Below are positions 17,389 to 26,884 of a stretch of 64,000 nucleotides of DNA, one piece after another. The DNA comes from Eubacterium brachy ATCC 33089 (GTDB lineage: Bacteria > Bacillota > Clostridia > Peptostreptococcales > Anaerovoracaceae): the NCBI GenBank assembly GCA_000488855.1, contig KI535270.1:1-64000 (forward strand), in the 5' to 3' direction. The stretch's first letter is position 1. Each line of letters opens with the position of its first letter. Position numbers and translations under genes: made by a program. The notes beneath the pieces were generated by a model. The model did not search any database, had not been told where the DNA came from, and saw only the letters and a program-made list of their open reading frames with translations.

Positions 17389-18114
17389 TTATTTATTATA
17401 TAATTCTATCGCTTTATCGATATCTCCATCGAATATTTTTTTCCCGTTTTTAAGCAGTATGCCTCGCTTGCAAAACTCTTTTGCAGTGCTTACTGAATGT
17501 GTGACAAACAACAGTGTGACATCGTCATCAGACATTATTTCGCTGACTTTTTTTACACATTTCTTTCTGAAGTCTACATCTCCTACGGATAAGGCTTCAT
17601 CTATAATTAAAATTTCAGGCTTTATATTAACATTTACCGAAAATCCCAGTCTTGCTTTCATACCGGACGAATAGGTTCTGACCGGTTGGTCAATATAGTC
17701 GCCCAATTCGGCAAATAATTCTATATCTTTTTCTACTTCCTTTATTTCCTCTTCTTTTAAACCGAGTAACCTTCCTCGCAGAAATATATTTTCTCTTCCC
17801 GTCAATTCCGGATCAAATCCCGATGTCAACTCAAGCAATGCACTTACTCTTCCATCTACGCTCACTTCTCCGCTGCTGGGATAAGTAACCCCCGTTATCA
17901 TCTTCAATATCGTAGATTTTCCGGCACCATTTTTACCGAACAGCGCCACAGCGTCACCTTTATTTATTCCAAATGAAACATCGTCTACAGCTTTTTTTTC
18001 CTTATGAGGAATTTTTTTGAAAAAAACTGATAACAGTCGTTTTTTTTCACTTGAATACAATTTATATATTTTGGTTACACTTTTAAACTCAATTACTGCT
18101 CTGTCCTTCGTCAT
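17389..18114 (-). CDS. Polysaccharide/teichoic-acid-type ABC exporter, ATP-binding protein
   Basis: 241 residues. Walker A GKNGAGKST, SSGMKARLGF signature, Walker B ILIIDEALSVGD and the H-loop in VTHS. The VSALLELTSGFDPELTGREN segment is characteristic of the TagH/RfbB/KpsT polysaccharide-export subfamily. It lacks the C-terminal carbohydrate-recognition extension of longer homologues. It powers the permease encoded 48 bp upstream. Confidence 0.88.
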   Translation of the reverse strand: MTKDRAVIEFKSVTKIYKLYSSEKKRLLSVFFKKIPHKEKKAVDDVSFGINKGDAVALFGKNGAGKSTILKMITGVTYPSSGEVSVDGRVSALLELTSGFDPELTGRENIFLRGRLLGLKEEEIKEVEKDIELFAELGDYIDQPVRTYSSGMKARLGFSVNVNIKPEILIIDEALSVGDVDFRKKCVKKVSEIMSDDDVTLLFVTHSVSTAKEFCKRGILLKNGKKIFDGDIDKAIELYNK

Positions 18115-18162
18115 ATTTCCTCCGACTCTTACTGGATTATATCATTGCCAAAATTCTTTAAA

Positions 18163-18966
18163 TTATAATACATCCGGCATTTCTTTTTTCATTTTTTTAA
18201 ATACTCTAACCGCTGCACACCACATTATCAACGTTTCTGCCAAAAATAATCCCAGCTCCGCCGGTGATTGATAAAACCACTTGTGATGTACAAAACAATT
18301 CCTATATCCTTCAACTACGAAAGTAACCGGATTGGCCATAAGTATTCTTCTCGCCCAAACGTTTTCTATTGTCGAAATTGGAAACATCATCCCTGACATC
18401 CAAAACAATGCTGTTGAAAAAGCCTTTACCAAATTGGTAAAATCTTTGCTCATGGCACCCAAGACCGATGAAAACAAGCACCAACCTGTCATCATCACAA
18501 ACATCAACAACATATAAAAAGGCAGCTGTATGTAATATACCGAAACACCTTTTCCTGATAGTATATACACTATCATAACCAAAGATACCAAGACGCATTG
18601 AACGACAATATGAGACAGACTGAAAAACGTAGGTATAGTCGATGTAGGAAATTTCATTTTAGTTATTAAAAATGTGTATCTTCTCATCGCAGTAGGACCG
18701 CTGTTCCACATTTCACTTATGTAAAACCAGCATACCATTCCTGCAATTAACCACAAAATAAATGGAAATCCGTCGATTCCCGCTTTTTTTCTCAAACCGA
18801 AAGAAAACGCAAACCAATATATGAATATTGTAACTATGGGTTTGATAAAAGCCCATGCCCATCCTAAGGCAGCTCCGCTGTAGGTTTTCTTTAAATCCGA
18901 TTTTGCCAAATTAAAAATTTGATGACGCCACGTTATGTGTTCTTTGATTATATTTTTAATTTCCAT
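18163..18966 (-). CDS. ABC-2 type polysaccharide export permease
   Basis: 267 residues, six predicted helices, TagG/RfbA type: the amphipathic N-terminus FNLAKSDLKKTYSGAALGWAWAFIKP is a hallmark, with SEMWNSGPTAMRRY in the coupling region. With the ATPase it would flip a lipid-linked glycan across the membrane. Its start overlaps the rpe stop by 11 bp, so it belongs to the end of the housekeeping operon. No glycosyltransferase gene lies nearby, so the cargo is unknown. Confidence 0.87.
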   Translation of the reverse strand: MEIKNIIKEHITWRHQIFNLAKSDLKKTYSGAALGWAWAFIKPIVTIFIYWFAFSFGLRKKAGIDGFPFILWLIAGMVCWFYISEMWNSGPTAMRRYTFLITKMKFPTSTIPTFFSLSHIVVQCVLVSLVMIVYILSGKGVSVYYIQLPFYMLLMFVMMTGWCLFSSVLGAMSKDFTNLVKAFSTALFWMSGMMFPISTIENVWARRILMANPVTFVVEGYRNCFVHHKWFYQSPAELGLFLAETLIMWCAAVRVFKKMKKEMPDVL

Positions 18967-19615
18967 TTAACATCTCCTTGAACTTTTCAACTCTTTTTAC
19001 TACGTCATCTGCCGCAAACACGGATGAGCCTGCCACCAGGATATCGGCTCCCGCTTTTACTAATTTCCTGCCATTTTCCAAGTTCACTCCGCCATCTACC
19101 TCTATTACAAAATTATACCTGTTTTCTTCTCTTATCCTTTTCAGCTTTCGTATCTTTTCCAGACTGGATTCTATAAACTTCTGCCCTCCAAACCCAGGAT
19201 TTACAGACATCACCAAAACTAAATCCACGTATTCTAAGATATTTTCTAAAGACGAAATCGGTGTCGCCGGATTTATCGAAACTCCTGCCTTTATCCCCTT
19301 GCTTTTAATGTGATCTATAGTCCTATGAAGATGCATACACACTTCCTGATGAACTGTTATGTATTCCGTATTCTCTGTCACGAATTCATCTATATATCTG
19401 TCCACATTCTCTATCATCAGGTGGACATCAAAAGGCATTTTCGTTTTACCTAAAAGGCTTTTCATAACAACTGCACCGTAGCTTATATTAGGTACAAAAT
19501 GCCCATCCATGACATCTACATGTATTATATCCGCCCCTGCTTTTTCTATAGTGGAAATCTCTTCTCCCAACTTTGAAAAATCCGCCGATAATATTGACGG
19601 AGCTAATCTACTCAT
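18956..19615 (-). CDS. rpe: Ribulose-phosphate 3-epimerase
   Basis: 219-residue TIM barrel interconverting ribulose-5-P and xylulose-5-P in the pentose phosphate pathway. Motifs: LSADFSKLGEE, HVDVMDGHFVPNIS (metal His/Asp), HLMIE, VMSVNPGFGGQKF and EVDGGVN. AGGAAG precedes the ATG. Its place after rsgA is the standard Bacillota order. Confidence 0.96.
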   Translation of the reverse strand: MSRLAPSILSADFSKLGEEISTIEKAGADIIHVDVMDGHFVPNISYGAVVMKSLLGKTKMPFDVHLMIENVDRYIDEFVTENTEYITVHQEVCMHLHRTIDHIKSKGIKAGVSINPATPISSLENILEYVDLVLVMSVNPGFGGQKFIESSLEKIRKLKRIREENRYNFVIEVDGGVNLENGRKLVKAGADILVAGSSVFAADDVVKRVEKFKEMLNGN

Positions 19616-19653
19616 AATTTCCTTCCTTTTTCTGTGAATTAAACGATCTCATT

Positions 19654-20556
19654 CTAAAACTTTCTTTTTTCCTTTTCCATTATCTCACTGAGCTGCATCT
19701 TGTACGATTCATATCTGCTCTTATGAATTTGTCCGCTATTTAGAGCCTCTATTACTCTACATTCAGGTTCATTTATGTGCATACAATCTCCAAACCTGCA
19801 CTCTGTTCCAATTTTATCTATTTCTGTGAAATAATTTTTTAAAGATGTACTTTTGATGTCTATCAGATCAAAAGACGTAAATCCGGGTGTGTCATAAATT
19901 AACGTATTTTCATTTAATTGAAAGATTTCAACATGTCTTGTGGTATGTTTTCCTCTCTTGTTTTTTTTACTTATACTTCCGATTTCAAGATCCAATTTGG
20001 GATTCAGCGCATTTATTATTGTCGATTTTCCTACTCCTGACGGTCCTGCAAAAGCCACTTTTTTACCCGTCAGTTTCCTCTTTAGGTAATCCATACCTTT
20101 TCCGGCAATTCCGCTAATGAAAATTACCGGACATACATTTTTATAAATATCCTTGATTTTATCAATATCTTCACCTTCTGCTTCATCAATTTTGTTTATG
20201 CATAACAACACATCTACTCCATGTTCTTTCGCTACAACCATAAACTTATCTATGATGTACGGATTCGCTTTCGGAGAAGACGCTGATGCTACTATAACTA
20301 TAACATCAACATTTGAAACGGGTGGTCTTACAAATGAATTCTTTCTTTTTTCAATTTTTTCTATTACACCCTCTTTACCATCTATAACATCCACCTCAAC
20401 GACATCTCCTACGCACGGAGTAATACCTTGTTTTTTTAATATTCCTCGCGCTTTACAACAATAGATTTCACGTTTTAGCGATTTGCCGTCATCTGATATG
20501 ACGTGTACATAATAAAATCCACCGATGCCTTTAAAAATTATTCCTCTTTTATTCAC
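19654..20556 (-). CDS. rsgA: Ribosome small subunit-dependent GTPase A
   Basis: 300 residues. OB-fold (about 1-70), circularly permuted GTPase with NKID (G4) before GPSGVGKST (G1) and DTPGF (G3), and a C-terminal zinc site CRFGDCMHINEPEC. It acts in 30S maturation. It starts with GTG at 20556 inside the prkC stop (TAGTG), so the two are translationally coupled. Confidence 0.96.
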   Translation of the reverse strand: MNKRGIIFKGIGGFYYVHVISDDGKSLKREIYCCKARGILKKQGITPCVGDVVEVDVIDGKEGVIEKIEKRKNSFVRPPVSNVDVIVIVASASSPKANPYIIDKFMVVAKEHGVDVLLCINKIDEAEGEDIDKIKDIYKNVCPVIFISGIAGKGMDYLKRKLTGKKVAFAGPSGVGKSTIINALNPKLDLEIGSISKKNKRGKHTTRHVEIFQLNENTLIYDTPGFTSFDLIDIKSTSLKNYFTEIDKIGTECRFGDCMHINEPECRVIEALNSGQIHKSRYESYKMQLSEIMEKEKRKF

Positions 20557-22484
20557 TATGAAAATTTAACCTCTTTTCTTAAGACCTCAACGCCGTCAAA
20601 TCTAACTGAAATCACTCCTCTACCGGTTCCTTCAATAGTGACCATTTCCTGCCCATTTTTCCTGTACTTCTTTTTATTTACTACATGTCTGTTCTTACCC
20701 GCTTCATCCGACACCACTATATCCAAGATAAACGTATCCGATTTAGCTTCATCTAAAGGAAGATATATATTTACTTTACCTATCTCCCCTTTATTTATTT
20801 TAATGTCAACGGTTTCATTTTTTTCAACCTTAGTTCCGCTATTATATGATTGCCAGATAATTTGATCTTTTCCGTACTCATCCGAAACTCCTTCAGTCAC
20901 CTTACCGAGTTTTAATCCCAGATTTTCGAGTGATTTTTTTGCAGCTTCTTTAGTCATGCCCAACAAATTCGGTACTTCCACCTTTTCCTTGCCGCTTCCA
21001 TCGCTTACGACTATATTTATGCTCGTAACTCCACTTGCTTTGGCTCCTGCCTTAGGCGATTGCTCAATTACAGTACCTTTCGGCTTGTCGCTCGCCTTTT
21101 CACTCACCGTTCCAATTGAGAATCCGTATTCTTCTGCCATTTGTTTTGCTTCATCTTGAGTTTTTCCAATCAAATTAGGCACTATTCCCTTAACATTTCC
21201 TTTGGAAATTTTAACCTTTATTATTTCACCTTTTGCAACCTTTGTGCCGGCTTCAGGATTTTGACTTATTATCCCATCTCTTTTCACCTTATCCGACTCT
21301 TCATATCCGTCTACCTCAATCTTCAGATTTACTTCCTTGACTTTTTGTTCCGCCTCTTCCAAAGTCATCCCTTTCAAATCAGGGACTTCTATGTTTTTCT
21401 TGCTTCCAAAGACGAATATGCTGCCGATGATTCCGACAACTATCACCGCCAAGGCTACTATTCCTATAATCTTTTTTCTATTTCTGCCTCTCTTATTTCC
21501 ACTCTTGTTTTTGGTGGATCTCATATTGGTTCCCGAAGGATTATATTCCATTTTTGAATTGACGTTTTCTCCGTATCCATCGCTAATACCTTCTGAATAT
21601 CCCGCTTTATCAATCGCATCGTTTCTCCTGTACACGGAAGTGTCTCCCATAACTCTCCCCACGACTGTAACATTGTCCAAAGCTTCTAAAATTTCTCCAA
21701 AGGAATGAAATCTCGATTCCGGATTTTTTTCCGTAGCCTTTAAAACTATTTTTTCCAAATTAGGTGGAATGTTATGATTATATACAGAAGGAGGTGTAAT
21801 CATTTCATTTATCTGCATCAATGCCACTGTCACCGGATTATCTCCATCAAAAGGAACCTTACCTGTAAGCATTTCAAAAAGCAGTATCCCAAACGAATAT
21901 ATATCCGATTTTTCATCAACCTTTGCACCTTTTGCCTGCTCAGGAGAAAAATAATGTACAGATCCCATCACCTGCTCTTTCGATGAATCCACAATAGTAG
22001 TATCGGACACAGCCTTTGCTATTCCAAAGTCGGTGATCTTTAGCACTCCTTCGCTTGTAACCAGTATATTATGGGGTTTTACATCTCTGTGTATAATTCC
22101 ATTTTTATGAGCGGCCCATAGCCCTTGAGCTATTTGCTTTGCATAGTCTATGGCTTCCTTGTAGTTCAATGGAGACCTTTCATCTATCACTTCGCTCAGG
22201 GTCTTTCCATCAACCAATTCCATCACTATATAATTTACATTCCCTTCCTGCCCTACATCGAAAATACTTACGATGTTTTGATGGGACAAACTGGCTGCCG
22301 CATGAGATTCTCTTCTAAAGTTTTCTACAAATTTTATATCTTTTGTAAATTCAGGCTTCAAGATTTTAACTGCGACAAATCGCTTTAAAAGTCTACATTT
22401 AGCCTTGTATACTACCGCCATTCCTCCATCACCGATTTTTTCAATCAGTTCATATCTTCCGGCAATAACGTTTTTATTATCCAT
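20556..22484 (-). CDS. prkC: PASTA-domain Ser/Thr protein kinase
   Basis: 642-residue bitopic kinase. The kinase domain (about 10-270) has GDGGMAVVYKA glycine loop, AVKILK lysine, HRDVKPHNIL catalytic loop and DFG. A basic juxtamembrane stretch and one helix (about 340-362) lead to three extracellular PASTA domains starting at VPDLKGMT, VPNLIGKT and VPNLLGMT, then a short C-terminal beta segment. It senses muropeptides or lipid II and controls growth and division. It overlaps prpC by 8 bp; the cognate phosphatase is therefore made with it. Confidence 0.96.
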   Translation of the reverse strand: MDNKNVIAGRYELIEKIGDGGMAVVYKAKCRLLKRFVAVKILKPEFTKDIKFVENFRRESHAAASLSHQNIVSIFDVGQEGNVNYIVMELVDGKTLSEVIDERSPLNYKEAIDYAKQIAQGLWAAHKNGIIHRDVKPHNILVTSEGVLKITDFGIAKAVSDTTIVDSSKEQVMGSVHYFSPEQAKGAKVDEKSDIYSFGILLFEMLTGKVPFDGDNPVTVALMQINEMITPPSVYNHNIPPNLEKIVLKATEKNPESRFHSFGEILEALDNVTVVGRVMGDTSVYRRNDAIDKAGYSEGISDGYGENVNSKMEYNPSGTNMRSTKNKSGNKRGRNRKKIIGIVALAVIVVGIIGSIFVFGSKKNIEVPDLKGMTLEEAEQKVKEVNLKIEVDGYEESDKVKRDGIISQNPEAGTKVAKGEIIKVKISKGNVKGIVPNLIGKTQDEAKQMAEEYGFSIGTVSEKASDKPKGTVIEQSPKAGAKASGVTSINIVVSDGSGKEKVEVPNLLGMTKEAAKKSLENLGLKLGKVTEGVSDEYGKDQIIWQSYNSGTKVEKNETVDIKINKGEIGKVNIYLPLDEAKSDTFILDIVVSDEAGKNRHVVNKKKYRKNGQEMVTIEGTGRGVISVRFDGVEVLRKEVKFS

Positions 22485-23223
22485 TTTGGAATCCCCCCTC
22501 TATTTTCAAGCAAACAACCGTGATATTGTCTTTTCCCCCATGTGCATTTGCTCTGCTCAGAAACTGTTCTGCCAATTTCGACATATCTTTTTCATGTTTG
22601 ATTAAATCACAAATTTCATTTTCATCAACTTCGTTATAAAGACCATCTGTACACAATAGCAACACGTCATTTTTTCGCAATTTTTCAATGTAATAGTCGG
22701 CTTTGACCGGATACTCAACTCCCAGTGCCTTCGTTATCTTATTGCTTTCCTCGTGATTTATCGCATCTTCCTTTGTTATTGCTCCTTTTTTTACAAGAAG
22801 ATTTACGTAACTGTGATCTTCCGTTATCTGTCTCAGCTCTCCATCTCGGAAAATATATGCCCTACTATCACCTGCATTGGCAAAGTACGCTTTATTACCG
22901 TTTATGTAGCACATCACCAGAGTGGTTGCCATTCCGACATTCTCCGGAGCCTCTATAGCTCTGTGTATTATTCTTATATTGGCAGCTTCAACACAACTTT
23001 CCAAATATTTTAAAATGCTGTTTTCTTTTCTTTTTCTAATTGGCTTCTGTTTTATCATTTCCGCTATTTCAGACACTGCCATTCCACTGGCAGTCTGTCC
23101 TGAATTATGACCGCCAACTCCATCCGCCACTATGAAAACGCCTTCTTGAGGCAAAATGAAGCACGAATCCTCATTGCTCTCCCTTTTCATACCTTTGTGG
23201 CTTTTAAACCCTACTCTTGTCAT
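22477..23223 (-). CDS. prpC: PP2C-type protein phosphatase
   Basis: 248 residues. PP2C metal motifs: RESNEDS, VADGVGGHNSGQ, GDSRAYIF, CTDGLYNEV and KDNITVV. It dephosphorylates targets of the neighbouring kinase. The start is 3 bp from the rsmB stop. In B. subtilis rlmN stands between rsmB and prpC; here it is absent. Confidence 0.95.
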   Translation of the reverse strand: MTRVGFKSHKGMKRESNEDSCFILPQEGVFIVADGVGGHNSGQTASGMAVSEIAEMIKQKPIRKRKENSILKYLESCVEAANIRIIHRAIEAPENVGMATTLVMCYINGNKAYFANAGDSRAYIFRDGELRQITEDHSYVNLLVKKGAITKEDAINHEESNKITKALGVEYPVKADYYIEKLRKNDVLLLCTDGLYNEVDENEICDLIKHEKDMSKLAEQFLSRANAHGGKDNITVVCLKIEGGFQNG

Positions 23224-23225
23224 AT

Positions 23226-24530
23226 CTACGCCTCTTTCACAATCTTTGCGATAAAAAAACCGTCCGTATCATCTCTGTTTGGCAACAAAAGAATTTTCTT
23301 TTCCAATTTGAAATCGATATTTTCTTTCAAAAACCTTTCAACTATAGCTTCATTCTCATCTCTATTGATAGTGCATGTGCTATATAATAAAATTCCCTCT
23401 TCTTTCAGATACTTTGCCGAAGCTCGTAAAATTTCAAACTGTATTTCATATAATTTTTTGATTTTTTCACTGTTTTTCCTATATTTTATTTCAGGTTTTC
23501 TGGCGATTACACCTAATCCTGAACACGGAACATCACATAAAACTCTGTGACATTTCTCTACTAAATCCTCTTCGGGCTTTGTCCCATCCCACAATGATGC
23601 CTGTACATTGCTAAGTCTCAATCTCTTGGCTTCATTTTTGATCTTTTTAATTTTGTGCATGTATATGTCCCTGCTGTAAACCATCCCGGTATTTTTCATT
23701 CTTTCGGCTATTGCAAAAGTTTTTCCACCGGGTGCTGCACACACATCTACGACGCACAGGTTTTTTTCTATTTCCATCTCTTTTATCAAAATCTGTGAAG
23801 ATTCATCCTGTACTGAGTAAAATCCTCTTTCGTATAAGCTGTTAGCAACCAAATTTTTACCAAATAGTTTGAGTGCCGTATCAGTCCTTTCACTTGCGAC
23901 ACTTTCTATGCCCATAGCTTTTAATTTTTTCTGTAATTCATCTCTTGAAATCTCATTCAGGTTGGTTCTCACAAAAAAATTCGGATGCCTATTCAGTGAT
24001 TTTAAAATATTTTCAGTTTCAACTAATCCGAATTGATTGACAAATAGCTTCAAAATCCACGTTTCAAAGGAATATTTTATTTTCCAAAAACTAATTATAT
24101 CACTGATTTCCTCACTTTTGGGAACAGGATTTAAATTTTTTCCTTCTCTTGCATATCTCTGTAAAATTGCATTCACAAATTTATCTCTTCCTTTTGCAAA
24201 TTTCTTTGCAATCTTTACAGATTCGTTAACCACAGTATATGACTTAATTGAATTCATATACTCTAGCTGATATATTCCGCTTCGCAATATTGTTAAATCC
24301 TGCGGTCTGACATCTTTTATCTTTCCCCTTATCAATCTGCTTATTTTATAATCCAAAAGATATTTATTTTCCAACACTCCATAAACTATTTCCCTTACGA
24401 AAGCCGGTTTTGTCGGCTTATTTTTATCTATTATATTGTTCGTAGCTATGTTGGAGTATTGCCTTTTCTGCTCAACAGCCATAAGAATATCATACACCGT
24501 TTTTAAATTTATATCTAATTTATTTTCCAA
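23226..24530 (-). CDS. rsmB: 16S rRNA (cytosine-967-C5)-methyltransferase
   Basis: About 434 residues. An N-terminal NusB-like helical domain (about 1-140) precedes the SAM-dependent methyltransferase with VDVCAAPGGKT (SAM), CDVPCSGLG (catalytic PC) and STCTINRDENE (second Cys). It methylates C967 of 16S rRNA. Start: the frame continues to TTG 24554, but TTG 24530 has GAGG 8 nt upstream and is preferred; no good ATG exists. Confidence in the start is moderate. Confidence 0.93.
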   Translation of the reverse strand: MENKLDINLKTVYDILMAVEQKRQYSNIATNNIIDKNKPTKPAFVREIVYGVLENKYLLDYKISRLIRGKIKDVRPQDLTILRSGIYQLEYMNSIKSYTVVNESVKIAKKFAKGRDKFVNAILQRYAREGKNLNPVPKSEEISDIISFWKIKYSFETWILKLFVNQFGLVETENILKSLNRHPNFFVRTNLNEISRDELQKKLKAMGIESVASERTDTALKLFGKNLVANSLYERGFYSVQDESSQILIKEMEIEKNLCVVDVCAAPGGKTFAIAERMKNTGMVYSRDIYMHKIKKIKNEAKRLRLSNVQASLWDGTKPEEDLVEKCHRVLCDVPCSGLGVIARKPEIKYRKNSEKIKKLYEIQFEILRASAKYLKEEGILLYSTCTINRDENEAIVERFLKENIDFKLEKKILLLPNRDDTDGFFIAKIVKEA

Positions 24531-24624
24531 TCCATCATCCTCACAAGAGTGCAAATATCGCTACATCGTCACATGTATGCAGTTCCTTTTTAATTTTACA
24601 TACCTTTCAAACTTCATTCTTCAT

Positions 24625-25341
24625 TCAGTTTCTACCTCTTATTGCAAGCAGCCTTAGAAGCTGAATCACCGATACAGCCAATGCCGCTACATACGTCATA
24701 GCCGCTGCTCCCAGTACTTTTTTTACTCCTGACTTCTCTTCTCTAAAAATAATCCCCTGTTTTTCCAATTCCACCAATGCTCTTTTACTCGCATCGATTT
24801 CGACAGGCAGAGTTACAATATGAAACAAGGTAGTAACAGCGAACATTATTATTCCTAACTCTAAAATTATGTAACTACCTGTGAATGAATTTGATCTCTC
24901 CAGTAAAAATCCCACAAAAATTAGTATCCATGCCGTTCTGCTGGCAAAACTCACAGGTGTTGCCAGGGCATCCCTAAATTTAAAAAATACATATCCGTGC
25001 TGCTTTTGCAAAGCATGACCTGCTTCATGAGCGGCTATGCTCACAGCGGAAATGCTCTTGCCGTTCACCACATTTTCAGATAGTCTTATTATCTCTTTTC
25101 TATGATCGTAGTGATCCGTTAAATCTCCACCGACAGGTTCAATTCTGATATGACTCAATCCATTTACATCTAAAATTCTTCTCGCTGCTTGCATTCCTGT
25201 CATACCTGTTCTGTTATTTATCTGCGAATATTTTCTGAAATTTCTATTTACGTTGTAACTGGAAACCATGGCTAGAATTATCGCTACCAACAATAGCAAT
25301 CCATAAGGGCTGTAAAAGCCGTATAATCCATATCCGTACAT
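24625..25341 (-). CDS. Membrane zinc metallopeptidase (YugP family)
   Basis: 238 residues. An N-terminal helix (about 10-27) is followed by cytosolic or membrane-associated HEAGHALQ (zinc site, about residue 108) and three further C-terminal helices. DUF-type neutral zinc peptidase often found beside rsmB in Clostridia; substrate unknown. It starts with a YGYGLYGFYSPYG glycine/tyrosine-rich segment, common in the family. A 66-bp gap separates it from fmt upstream. Confidence 0.88.
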   Translation of the reverse strand: MYGYGLYGFYSPYGLLLLVAIILAMVSSYNVNRNFRKYSQINNRTGMTGMQAARRILDVNGLSHIRIEPVGGDLTDHYDHRKEIIRLSENVVNGKSISAVSIAAHEAGHALQKQHGYVFFKFRDALATPVSFASRTAWILIFVGFLLERSNSFTGSYIILELGIIMFAVTTLFHIVTLPVEIDASKRALVELEKQGIIFREEKSGVKKVLGAAAMTYVAALAVSVIQLLRLLAIRGRN

Positions 25342-25407
25342 CTTCTTACTTCCTTTCCTTAAGTCAATCGTTTATAAAAATAAATCCAACCTCTCTGAAA
25401 GTTAAAA

Positions 25408-26346
25408 TCATCCCAACATACTTCCTATTTCAACATCGTTTCCCTTTATAAAATCCTCTACACTCATCCTTTTTTTGTTAGGTACCTGTACTACCTTAAT
25501 GAGCAAGCTGCTGCCCTTTGCCGTTGCCACTTCAATTCCGTCGTTTGAAACATTCAATATTCTTCCGGGCGTATTCCCTTTCTGTCTGATACCTTCCAGG
25601 GCTTCTGCATCCCATATCTTAAAAACCTCTCCGTTCCTGTATGTATAAGTTCCTGGCCACGGATACAAACCTCTAATCTGTCGTTCCAATTTTTTTGCAT
25701 CTTTAAAAAAATCCAAGAGTCCATCAGATTTTGACAGCATATCGGCATATGTAACCTTCGACTCATCCTGTTTTTCTATGTTTACCGTATTATTCATTAT
25801 GTCATCCAAATTATCTATAAGTAAATTTCCACCTATAATTGATAGTTCTCTATGCAAATCTGCACCATTTTTCTTTCCAATCTCAGTACACGACTTGGCG
25901 ATTACATCTCCGGTATCCAACCCTTCCGACATCTGCATTAAACTTACACCTGTCTCTTCATCGCCTGCCATAATCGCCCTCTGTATAGGTGCAGCCCCCC
26001 TCCATCTCGGTAAGATGGAGGCGTGAATATTGATGCACCCCAGTCTTGGAAGCATCAATATTTCACGTGGCAAAATTTTGCCATAGGCTGCCACAACAAT
26101 CAGGTCCGGACTATATTGTCTCAATTCGTTTATGAATTCTTCATTGTTCTTAATTTTTTCAGGCTGCAAAACTTTAATTTGATTTTTTAATGCAACTTCC
26201 TTAACCGGTGAAAATTTTACTTTCTTTCCTCTGTCCTTTGCCATATCAGGCTGACAGACGACATATCCCACCTCGTGTGAGCTCCCTATTAGTTTTTCCA
26301 GGGGATATACTGCAAATTCAGGTGTTCCCATATAAACTATCTTCAT
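25408..26346 (-). CDS. fmt: Methionyl-tRNA formyltransferase
   Basis: 312 residues. Formyl-transferase N-terminal domain with MGTPEFAVYPL, HASILPRWRGAAPIQRAI and the catalytic Asn/His/Asp set, then a C-terminal OB-like domain with LYPWPGTYT. It formylates initiator Met-tRNA; Def, encoded upstream, later removes the formyl group. Confidence 0.96.
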   Translation of the reverse strand: MKIVYMGTPEFAVYPLEKLIGSSHEVGYVVCQPDMAKDRGKKVKFSPVKEVALKNQIKVLQPEKIKNNEEFINELRQYSPDLIVVAAYGKILPREILMLPRLGCINIHASILPRWRGAAPIQRAIMAGDEETGVSLMQMSEGLDTGDVIAKSCTEIGKKNGADLHRELSIIGGNLLIDNLDDIMNNTVNIEKQDESKVTYADMLSKSDGLLDFFKDAKKLERQIRGLYPWPGTYTYRNGEVFKIWDAEALEGIRQKGNTPGRILNVSNDGIEVATAKGSSLLIKVVQVPNKKRMSVEDFIKGNDVEIGSMLG

Positions 26347-26397
26347 TTACGCTTACGCTCCTTCAAATTTAAATTCATGCTGAATCTCTATCTTACT

Positions 26398-26880
26398 TCA
26401 CTCATCAACATCGCCGTTTTCTGTGGTTATTTCATGTATATCTATTGCTTTATCAGTATATAAAATTCCATCCAAGTGATCCATTTCATGACTTATCACT
26501 ATAGCTTCAAAATCTTCAAAAGTCTCTTGATGATATTCTCCATTTCTATCTATATATTTAACCGTAATTTTCTGCGGTCTCTTCACACTACCTACATAAT
26601 TCGGCACGCTCAAACATCCCTCCTGAGAAATTTGTTCCCCTTCCGAAGATAGTATCACCGGATTTATCAACTCAAAATATCTATCGGGACTTGGAGCTGC
26701 AATACATACTCTTCTTGAGATACCCACCTGTGGTGCTGCAATTCCAACTCCGTTTTCCGATTCCATCGTCTCTTTCATATCATCCAACAGAATCGTTATT
26801 CTCTCAGTTACTTCCTTCACTTCTCTTGCCGTTTTTCGTAAAATATCATCACCTTTTACGAATATATTTCTAAGTGCCAT
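26398..26880 (-). CDS. def: Peptide deformylase
   Basis: 160 residues with the three deformylase motifs GVGIAAPQVG, EGCLSVP and HEMDHLDG (metal Cys and two His). It removes N-formyl groups from nascent proteins. It lies 4 bp after the priA stop and upstream of fmt, the canonical arrangement. Confidence 0.97.
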   Translation of the reverse strand: MALRNIFVKGDDILRKTAREVKEVTERITILLDDMKETMESENGVGIAAPQVGISRRVCIAAPSPDRYFELINPVILSSEGEQISQEGCLSVPNYVGSVKRPQKITVKYIDRNGEYHQETFEDFEAIVISHEMDHLDGILYTDKAIDIHEITTENGDVDE

Positions 26881-26884
26881 TTTA

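Noticed and set aside
22753-23013. Plus-strand open frames across prpC, prkC, pyr and other genes
   Set aside because: They lie antisense to well-supported genes, lack ribosome sites and match no family.
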